Part shown: piece by piece, positions 18,501 to 24,109 of the stretch
Layout of the letters: each line of letters begins with the position of its first letter
Numbering within the stretch: position 1 is the stretch's first letter
Source: Arminella tubonensis
GTDB taxonomy: Bacteria > Pseudomonadota > Alphaproteobacteria > Rhizobiales > Rhizobiaceae
Direction of reading: 5' to 3'
Length of the DNA stretch: 64,000 nt
Assembly: GCF_003240585.1 (NCBI RefSeq)
Contig: NZ_PCDP01000001.1
Location: forward strand, 496,001 to 560,000
Program-made: the position numbers and the translations under genes
The notes under the pieces: generated by a model
What the model saw: only the letters and a program-made list of their open reading frames with translations
What the model was told of the DNA's origin: nothing
The model's database searches: none

Positions 18501-18966
18501 ATATGGCCAGTACGTCATCCCGGTGATCATGCGGAAGAACTTTTCGCTCAATCCGGGTGGCCTGCCCGGCAATGACGACATGGGCGCGACGTCGGCGTGG
18601 TATGTTCTGGCAGCACTCGGCCTCTACCCTGTCATCCCATCCGAGGCCGGTCTCGCGGTCTCCACGCCACAGTTTTCCGGCATCACGCTTTGGCTTGGCA
18701 ACGGCCGGAAGGTGCGCATCGGGACGGACAAGCAGGCGATGCTCGATGACGTTCGCTACATCAGCGAGATGAAGCTCAATGGCGCCGTCTATCAGGGTTC
18801 GTGGCTACCACTCGAGAAGATCGCCGATGGTGGCCAGCTGAAATACACGCTTTCGGCAGAGCCGACCGAGTGGGGTGCCGGCGATGCGCTGACACCGCCT
18901 TCCGGCCCTGGTGCCGATTATTCGAAGGCAACCGCCGCGCCGCCCGCTGTGCAAATGATCCAGTAG
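15541..18966 (+). CDS. GH92 family glycoside hydrolase on a coiled-coil lipoprotein stalk
   Basis: 1141 residues, ATG 15541 after GGGAGGA. The signal ends in a lipobox (MLVGC), so the protein is lipid-anchored. Residues about 60-170 are an Ala/Glu/Lys-rich coiled coil with repeats such as KTAALAEAQKATAAALDEAK. The GH92 domain starts near 340 with FVNPFIGT and GGHSGNVNPGAQTPFGMVS, and has FHEGTEPHYLWAFAHD (catalytic-acid region) and LPGNDDMGATSAWYVLAALG (family signature). GH92 enzymes are Ca2+-dependent exo-alpha-mannosidases. They are abundant in Bacteroidota and rarer in rhizobia. A perfect terminator follows. Mannosidase specificity is inferred from the family. Confidence 0.9.
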   Translation: MKTKGTFIVSLLSCTMLVGCNDSKKSAEATPPAPSTFTADAAKPDSGAQALGLLTTEVDALKRDNIKIVTAYNETTAAQAEAEKTNTAALDEARKATTAAAMLAEEQAAKTAALAEAQKATAAALDEAKKTIAATAALAEEQKAKAAAFAEAQMAIAAALDETQEKLLALEARSDADHKKAMALTLWKMSAIDVPAVSSKLPLAQANRAALAALEPGIGKATADIATVRATPDLPQDVLDKLNVLLGQANVLQAEFTQATKADGDMAKVFSDVDSLTASLATAANDPDASAALAERLAATPRALDDVTKLLSSHTADFTTRLTAINDSVEFLRPRADVALTQFVNPFIGTQITETGGGHSGNVNPGAQTPFGMVSFGPDTRGSGQPWGYGSGGYYYSDTTIQFFDLTHLNGPGCRGQGAVAMLPADTATQSLSSGAAYAHTDEAAEPGYYKVKFGNGITTELTATTRTGTMRLTYADAAKAFLIMNMKLNNSGAKYSNGVNPSLVDIKIGADSKSISGNAVASAFCDGTWAQPVYFYATFNKPLKSTSATDAGGDVATLQFDLADADKTVDFRVGISSVSIDNAKLNLDTENSALSFAEIKKQISDNWNHRLNTIQLDLSKPGAIDKLATPALKTAATENLKKFYTAFYRVFSGPTVYSDVNGDYRSMKQNDLTAAYDTLSVRDTANVSQYPFKIDGKDAGYKTHYSGFSMWDTYRSGAQLVALVAPDEASEMMQSLVADAQQCGAFPHWVDGSEDTIPMQGDHALNVIAGSYAFGAKKFDLAKARDFVRQSVFDPTSHCNNKLSEGRNADKPALPGYLSLGYIATDATPAWNASSATVEMITSDRSAGAFLSKLPSASSDQADIAGLFLRAKNWTNIFDDSASQIKLRAKNKAGVWQNGNFHEGTEPHYLWAFAHDWTALIGKLGGKAAAITRLNTLFSFDNSKPFKGTEPTGSNLNAGEGGTKFYIGNEPSFQTPWAYNWAGAPKYGQYVIPVIMRKNFSLNPGGLPGNDDMGATSAWYVLAALGLYPVIPSEAGLAVSTPQFSGITLWLGNGRKVRIGTDKQAMLDDVRYISEMKLNGAVYQGSWLPLEKIADGGQLKYTLSAEPTEWGAGDALTPPSGPGADYSKATAAPPAVQMIQ

Positions 18967-18974
18967 CAAATCAG

Positions 18975-19000
18975 ATGGGGCCGCTCAGGCGGCCCCATTT
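18975..19000 (+). terminator. Rho-independent terminator after the GH92 gene
   Basis: ATGGGGCCGC-TCAG-GCGGCCCCAT, a perfect 10-bp stem with a 4-nt loop, then TTT. It starts 9 bp after the stop codon. Confidence 0.85.
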
Positions 19001-19067
19001 CCGAAGACCAGGCATAAGGCGGGGGGCGGCTACCAAGGCGCGCTGTCTCTGCTGTTGTATCAGGCAA

Positions 19068-19142
19068 GGCCCCTCATCCGGCTGCTCGCGCTGTCGTTCC
19101 CTCTCCCTGTTCTTACGGGGAGAGGGTGAGGGCGAGGGGCGC
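19068..19142 (+). repeat. Palindromic repeat related to family A
   Basis: Starts with GGCCCCTCATCCGGCTG and contains CCCTCTCCC / GGGAGAGGG arms around TTCTTAC. It lies in the 345-bp gap between the GH92 terminator and the next gene. The remainder of the gap (19143-19311) shows no gene and is AT-rich before 19312. Confidence 0.65.
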
Positions 19143-19311
19143 TGCCGCGCACGCAAGGTCCGGGCAGGATTGCGCGGTCACCGTTCTCGCATCTCTAGAA
19201 CAGGATGATCCAATCGAGAATCATCATCTCGCTCTACCCATTTGATTTTACAGCATCTTATCCTGAAATTGCCCTGCACCTTTCGGGACTACGCCCCAGG
19301 GAGAATCGACC

Positions 19312-19836
19312 ATGAAAGTCCATCACGCGCTTCAGAGCTATTACAGCAGCCCCCTGTCCAAATCGGATACCGGTTCCAACGACGACAGCACGCCGTTTTC
19401 GCTTCCCGACGACGAAGCGGAACAGAAGGCTGCCGCACCATCGGTGACGTCAAGCGGCATCCCCTCCTCCATCTCATCAGGATTCTGGCTCAGCCAGTCG
19501 GGCGGCGCGTCCTCCGGCAGCGCATCGTCTGTCGCAGAGGCAACCGACGACGCAACGGCTTCAGGTGATACGGCTGCGGCAGACACCTCGTCCGAGGACC
19601 TGCTCGCCGAATTCGCCAAGCTTGCGAGCATGACGCCGGCCGAGAAGATCCGCGCCCAGTACCTTTCGGCCCACCATATGACGGAAGATCAGTTCTCGCA
19701 GCTTTCCGCCGCCGACCAGAAGGCGATCAACGACGAGATCGCCACGGAGATCAAGCAGAAGCTCGGCGTGGACGGCACGGCAAAGGGCGACGACGCTGAG
19801 GCAAGCGACAGTGGCTCCGGCCTGGCAATCGGCTGA
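19312..19836 (+). CDS. Hypothetical protein, Ser/Ala/Asp-rich
   Basis: 174 residues, family not recognised. The first 100 residues are low-complexity (Ser, Thr, Ala, Asp) and look disordered. The C-terminal part (about 103-155) is a plausible folded helical segment: LLAEFAKLASMTPAEKIRAQ, then EDQFSQLSAADQKAINDEIA and EIKQKLGV. No signal peptide, membrane helix or cysteine. The arrangement of a flexible head and a small helical domain recurs in rhizobial proteins of unknown role. Start chosen as the first ATG of the frame. Confidence 0.6.
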   Translation: MKVHHALQSYYSSPLSKSDTGSNDDSTPFSLPDDEAEQKAAAPSVTSSGIPSSISSGFWLSQSGGASSGSASSVAEATDDATASGDTAAADTSSEDLLAEFAKLASMTPAEKIRAQYLSAHHMTEDQFSQLSAADQKAINDEIATEIKQKLGVDGTAKGDDAEASDSGSGLAIG

Positions 19837-19920
19837 CCTAATTCCAAACCACATGAAGACGATACGGTTTTGATTCACATCAGCGCCGTATCACCTTGAT
19901 TTCTATGAGATTTGCCCGTC

Positions 19921-20856
19921 CTACACCATGCCGGCGACGATCTTGCCGACTTCGGCGAAGACGGTATTGACGTCGGCGATAGGCGCCGTGGCCTCGGTGA
20001 CATAGGCCGCGATCAAGATGGGGCCGCGGTCCGCCGGCCAGATGATGGCGACGTCGGCGTACGACCCATTGTCGCCGGTGCCGGTCTTGTCGCCGACTTT
20101 CCACTCCGTCGGCAACCCGGCGCGAAGGCGTTGACCGCCGGTCGTATTGGCGACCATCCATCCGGCAAGCGCTTCCCGCGACGCGTCGCTCAATGTATCG
20201 CCCAGCGTCAGCCCCCCGACTGTATCGAGCATGCTGTCAGGCGTCGTCGTGTCGCGGGGATCGCCCTTCTTTGCCTCGTTGACCTCCGTCTCCTTCCGGT
20301 CGAGGCGGGTCTCCGTATCGTTGAGCGTCCGCAGCCAGGCCGTCAGCACCGGCGGTCCGCCGAAGCTGTCGAGCAGCAGGTTTCCGGCCGTATTGTCGCT
20401 CATCGTGATCGCTGCTTCGCAGAGTTCGGCGATGGTCATGCCGTCGGTGTCGGCGTGTTTCTCGGTCACCGGCGAATAGGTCACGAGCACATCCTTGCCG
20501 AATGTGACGCGGCGATCGAGCTTTTCAGCGCCCCGGTCGACCCGCGACAGGACGAAGCCCGCCGCCAGCAGCTTGTACGTGCTGCAGAGGGGAAAACGCT
20601 CCGTTTCGCGGTAGCCGAGCGAGATATTGGTTTCGGTGTCGAGCACGGAAACGCCGAGCCGGCCGCCGATCTTCTTTTCCAGATCAGCCAGCTGCTTTTC
20701 AGCATTGTCCACCGCCTTGGTGTCGGCGGGCGCAGCTTCCTCCGGGGGAACGACGTCGCCTGCAGTCTGGGCGCGCGCCGCGACTGCAAATGTCAAAGCG
20801 GGAAAGAGCAGCGCCGTACCGACAAGAAGTCGGCGGCGTGAAATGATATCGGACAT
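19921..20856 (-). CDS. bla: Class A beta-lactamase
   Basis: 311 residues from ATG 20856 with GGGAGG upstream. A twin-arginine-type signal (SRRRLLVGTALLFPALTFAV) points to Tat export to the periplasm. All class A elements are present: STYK (active Ser and Lys), SDN (MSDNTAGN), the omega-loop Glu region (RKETEVNEAKKGDPRDTTTP) and KTG (VGDKTGTGDNGSYAD). It hydrolyses beta-lactam rings. The extra acidic linker after the signal (VVPPEEAAPADTKAVDNAEK) is unusual for the class. It lies 80 bp downstream of dmeF on the same strand; no ampR-like regulator is adjacent. Confidence 0.93.
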   Translation of the reverse strand: MSDIISRRRLLVGTALLFPALTFAVAARAQTAGDVVPPEEAAPADTKAVDNAEKQLADLEKKIGGRLGVSVLDTETNISLGYRETERFPLCSTYKLLAAGFVLSRVDRGAEKLDRRVTFGKDVLVTYSPVTEKHADTDGMTIAELCEAAITMSDNTAGNLLLDSFGGPPVLTAWLRTLNDTETRLDRKETEVNEAKKGDPRDTTTPDSMLDTVGGLTLGDTLSDASREALAGWMVANTTGGQRLRAGLPTEWKVGDKTGTGDNGSYADVAIIWPADRGPILIAAYVTEATAPIADVNTVFAEVGKIVAGMV

Positions 20857-20936
20857 GCAGGGCCTCCCGGCAGAATCAGGCGGATTCTGAGCTACGCGGA
20901 GAATATGGCAAGCGTCTGTCCTGCGCATCCCCTGCT

Positions 20937-21902
20937 TCATGCAGCGCGCAGCGGCGTCACCTCGACCGTGACATGCGACAGCTCGTCGAGGGATGCCAGT
21001 TTCGATTTGTAGAAGGACGGCTCGCGCGGCTGCACCGAGGCAACTGCGACGATGGCCGCGTGGTGGCCGGGGCCGACCTGCCAGACGTGGAGATCGGTGA
21101 TCCTGTCGTCGCCGGTCTCGATGGCCGCGCGGATTTCGGCCGGCAGTTCCTCGTCAGCGGGCACGACGTCGAGAAGCACCGAGCCGGCCGAGCGCATCAG
21201 GCTCCACGACCATTGAGCGATGACCAGGCCGCCGACGATACCCATCAGCGGATCGAGCCATACCCAGCCGTAGCGCCGGCCAAGCACGAGCGCCGCAATC
21301 GCCAGCACCGACGTCATCGCATCGGCGATCACATGGGTATAGGCCGAGCGCAGATTGTTGTCGGCGCCGGCCTGGGCATGCCCGTGATCATGGTGGTGAT
21401 CGTGATGGTGGCTGTGGCCGTGCGCGTGGCCGTGGTGGGAATGACCATGATCTTCCCGGAGCAGAAAGGCGCTGGCGATGTTGACGCCGAGGCCGACGAC
21501 CGCAACCAGGATCGCCTGGTTGAAATCGATCGCCACCGGATTTTCGAGCCGAACCACGCTTTGCCACGCCATTAGAAGAGCGATCAGCGCCAGGACAATG
21601 GCGCTGGCAAAGCCGGCGAGATCGCCGAGCTTGCCGGTGCCGAAGGTGAAGCGCGGATTGCGGGCCTGGCGGCGGGCATAGAGATAGGCGAGCGCCGCGA
21701 TCAGCAACGCACTGGCGTGGGTCGACATATGCCAGCCGTCCGCCACCAGCGCCATCGACCCGTAGATCGTTCCGCCGACGATTTCGACGATCATCATGAC
21801 CGTGGTCAGCGCGATGACGAACCAGACGCGCCGCTCGTTGCGCTGATGGTCAGAGCCGAGGAAGACATGTTCGTGGCTCAGGCTATCGTTCGATATGCTC
21901 AT
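20937..21902 (-). CDS. dmeF: CDF-family Co2+/Ni2+ efflux transporter DmeF
   Basis: 321 residues from ATG 21902 (GGAGATGAGCCA upstream). Six membrane helices. Helix II has the CDF metal motif HMSTHASAL preceded by ALVADGW; helix V carries the partner site. The cytosolic loop is very His-rich (DHGHSHHGHAHGHSHHHD and more), as in DmeF. The C-terminal domain (about 225-320) is the CDF ferredoxin-like dimer domain. It exports nickel and cobalt from the cytosol using the proton gradient. It is 33 bp downstream of dmeR, forming a dmeRF operon as described for Rhizobium leguminosarum. Confidence 0.92.
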   Translation of the reverse strand: MSISNDSLSHEHVFLGSDHQRNERRVWFVIALTTVMMIVEIVGGTIYGSMALVADGWHMSTHASALLIAALAYLYARRQARNPRFTFGTGKLGDLAGFASAIVLALIALLMAWQSVVRLENPVAIDFNQAILVAVVGLGVNIASAFLLREDHGHSHHGHAHGHSHHHDHHHDHGHAQAGADNNLRSAYTHVIADAMTSVLAIAALVLGRRYGWVWLDPLMGIVGGLVIAQWSWSLMRSAGSVLLDVVPADEELPAEIRAAIETGDDRITDLHVWQVGPGHHAAIVAVASVQPREPSFYKSKLASLDELSHVTVEVTPLRAA

Positions 21903-21935
21903 TGGCTCATCTCCAGTAATTTTCACGATTGGCGA

Positions 21936-22208
21936 TCATCGGAGATAGGTCTTCAACACGTCCGAAATCTCCGACACCGCCTGTCGCCTGGCCGTATCGC
22001 TCTCGGCCTGCAGAACATGTTCCTCGAGATGATCCTCAAGGATTTCTCCGGTCAATCCCGTCAAGGCGCCGCGGATCGAGGCGAGCAGCTGAAGGATCTC
22101 CCCGCAGGGCCGCTCCGCCTCCAACGCCCGCTCCACAGCTTCCATCTGCCCCTTGAGGCGACGGACCCTCGAAAGCAGCTTGGTCTGTTCACGGACGGTA
22201 TGGGACAT
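21936..22208 (-). CDS. dmeR: RcnR/CsoR-family metal-sensing repressor DmeR
   Basis: 90 residues, three-helix CsoR/RcnR fold. The N-terminal His after Ser-2 (MSHTVREQ), RVRRLKGQMEAVERAL and RPCGEILQLLASIRGALTG carry the His and Cys ligands expected of an RcnR-type Ni/Co sensor. The C-terminal helix has EDHLEEHV. It is expected to bind the G-tract palindrome just upstream and repress dmeRF until Ni(II) or Co(II) binds. Confidence 0.92.
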   Translation of the reverse strand: MSHTVREQTKLLSRVRRLKGQMEAVERALEAERPCGEILQLLASIRGALTGLTGEILEDHLEEHVLQAESDTARRQAVSEISDVLKTYLR

Positions 22209-22222
22209 GGCGGCCTCTTTAA

Positions 22223-22244
22223 ATACTATAGGGGGGTATAGTAT
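22223..22244 (-). promoter_or_regulatory. DmeR operator (G-tract palindrome)
   Basis: ATACTATA-GGGGGG-TATAGTAT on the plus strand: perfect 8-bp arms around a six-G tract, the classic RcnR/CsoR site. It lies 15 bp upstream of the dmeR start and overlaps the probable -10 region (TATACT on the minus strand). Confidence 0.85.
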
Positions 22245-22398
22245 ATTCCTTGTGAAGATGGAAGCCTTTCGACTGAAGAGCCCCCCATTGACAAAACCGG
22301 GATTTCGGATCATTTAACCAGTCATGATCAAGCACGCGCACAATGTTAGCTCGTATTTTTGGCTGTACCTCTAGAGGGCGGCCGACAGATCTTCATGT

Positions 22399-22428
22399 CA
22401 ACAAAGCCGCCGTCAGGCGGCTTTGTTG
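22399..22428 (+). other. Strong hairpin upstream of the GNAT gene (terminator or leader element)
   Basis: CAACAAAGCCGCC-GTCA-GGCGGCTTTGTTG, a perfect 13-bp stem with a 4-nt loop. No plus-strand gene ends before it: dmeR diverges at 22208 and the GNAT start is 50 bp further on. A TTGACA box lies at 22288-22293 with a poor -10. It could terminate a short leader transcript or small RNA of about 100 nt. U-richness is confined to the stem end. Confidence 0.5.
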
Positions 22429-22477
22429 TATGCGACAGCAGCGTCCTGACGGCATTTCGAAAAAGGACGCAGAGACC

Positions 22478-22966
22478 ATGCTCGAAGACAGCGAAATTTC
22501 ACTGACCCGCTCACCGGTGCTGAACATTCGCGCCGCCAGGACCCGCGATCTCCCCGAACTCAACGAGATGATCAAGCTCCTCGCCGCACACCACGGCGAC
22601 GCGGCCGCCATCACCCCGGAACAGCTGGAACGCGACCTCTTCGGCGCGATGCCCTGGATCACCGCACTGGTGGCGGAAGCGGACGGTCATCTTCTCGGCT
22701 ACGCCATCCTAGTGCCGCTCTACAGGGCGCAAGAGGGCCAGCGCGGCATGGACCTGCATCACCTCTTCGTGCGCGACGGACACCGCGGCAACGGCATCGG
22801 CCAGCACCTCGTCGACCGCGCCCGCGAGACCGCACGCAAGGCCGGCTGCGGCTACCTCTCGGTCAGTGCCGCCACCGGCAATGTGCTTGCCCACCGCTTC
22901 TACGAAAATATGGACTTCACCGCCCGCCCGGTTACCGGCATGCGCTATCTGCAGGCGCTGGCTTGA
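22478..22966 (+). CDS. GNAT-family N-acetyltransferase
   Basis: 162 residues from ATG 22478; upstream codons in frame show no similarity. GNAT motif A is visible as HHLFVRDGHRGNGIGQHLVD (R-x-x-G-x-G/A acetyl-CoA loop), motif B as NVLAHRFYENMDF. Strand 4 is EADGHLLGYAILVPLY. Acetyl-CoA-dependent; acceptor unknown. Its leader carries a perfect 13-bp hairpin. Convergent with the C39 pseudogene, 22 bp apart. Confidence 0.85.
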   Translation: MLEDSEISLTRSPVLNIRAARTRDLPELNEMIKLLAAHHGDAAAITPEQLERDLFGAMPWITALVAEADGHLLGYAILVPLYRAQEGQRGMDLHHLFVRDGHRGNGIGQHLVDRARETARKAGCGYLSVSAATGNVLAHRFYENMDFTARPVTGMRYLQALA

Positions 22967-22988
22967 GCGGCGATGCGCGCGACGCCGG

Positions 22989-23618
22989 TTAGCCGAACCC
23001 GATCGCGATGCCGCGCCCGGCGAAGAACCTGCTGAAGACGTCAATCGGCAATTCGACGTTTTCCCGTGCGGCGAGGTTATGTCCCGACGGATTGTGAAAT
23101 CGCAGGATATTGGGCGTCGCCGCCGTCACGAGGACCAGGTGGCCGCCTCTGGAGGGTGGCTCCGTATCCGGCCAGCGGATGGAGTGATGGACGGAAGCGA
23201 TGAAGAATTGCGATCCGGCAAGGATATCGGGGATATTGGCTGCGGAGATATCGGTGACGACGCCAGCGTCGATGGCAAACCTTTCGCGCACGAAAGGCAC
23301 GAAGGGCGCATAGATCAGGCCTTTGATATTGCCCTCGGGATCGACAGCATAGCCGCCATATTCCTTGCACTGCATGGCGAGGGAAACGGTTGGCACTATA
23401 TCGCCGGTGCGGGCGGCGAGGATCATCTTCAAACAGGCCATGCCGCACAGGTTGCCGGCCCAGCGTGCATATTCTTCGACATTGGCTGCGCCAGAGGACG
23501 CCCATCGGGCGTCCTTGAGAAGCGCTGTCGATGCGCCTTCAGCCAGTACCGCAGCGGTCAAGTCAGGTGCTTCCCACTAGCTGAAATAGGGAACGTCCTG
23601 TATCGCCCTTGCTTCCAT
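22989..23618 (-). pseudogene. C39-like cysteine peptidase with in-frame amber stop
   Basis: From ATG 23618 the frame reads MEARAIQDVPYFS, then TAG (23577-23579), then WEAPDLTAAVLAEG and 185 more residues to the stop. VPYFSxWE is the usual start of these bacteriocin-processing-like C39 proteins, and the stop replaces what is probably Gln (CAG to TAG). The rest is intact: catalytic Cys in AGNLCGMACLKMIL, His in GGHLVLVTAATPN, Asn/Asp region FHNPSGHN. Translation from TTG 23561 would skip the stop but lacks a Shine-Dalgarno. A longer start at 23654 is also in frame. It may once have been co-transcribed with the autotransporter upstream. Confidence 0.75.
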
Positions 23619-23643
23619 GACGGCCCGCCCTGCCTCCAGCTTC

Positions 23644-24109
23644 GTTGCAACCATATCCGGGTGCAGATTTCAGGCTAATTGCGCTGGAATGAAGGCGCGG
23701 CGCGCCCTCCCCTTACCACTTCAGCCTCAACCCTATATTGCCGGAAACGGTCTCGCGGTGATTGCCACCGATATTGAAGGCATAGCTTGCGGTGGCGAAG
23801 GCGCTAAGCGATTTGGTGAAGTCGTAGGTTGCGCCGCCGCCAAGCTCGAGCGAAGTGCTTCCCTGCCTGGTCCTGAGTTGCAACCATATCCGGGTGCAGA
23901 TTTCAGGCTAATTGCGCTGGAATGAAGGCGCGGCGCGCCCTCCCCTTACCACTTCAGCCTCAACCCTATATTGCCGGAAACGGTCTCGCGGTGATTGCCA
24001 CCGATATTGAAGGCATAGCTTGCGGTGGCGAAGGCGCTAAGCGATTTGGTGAAGTCGTAGGTTGCGCCGCCGCCAAGCTCGAGCGAAGTGCTTCCCTGCC
24101 TGGTCCTGA
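23644..24109. repeat. Perfect 233-bp tandem duplication
   Basis: Bases 23644-23876 are repeated head-to-tail as 23877-24109 with no difference that I can find. The unit starts GTTGCAACCATATCCGGGTG and ends CTTCCCTGCCTGGTCCTGA. It spans the last 55 codons of the autotransporter gene, its stop, and the first bases of the C39 gene. Perfect identity means a recent event or an assembly artefact. Confidence 0.9.
23713..23876 (-). pseudogene. Duplicated autotransporter C-terminal tail (remnant)
   Basis: First copy of the duplicated 3' end of the autotransporter gene: it encodes RTRQGSTSLELGGGATYDFT through the stop, but has no start and lies downstream of the true stop. It separates the autotransporter from the C39 gene by an extra 233 bp. 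Confidence 0.8.
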
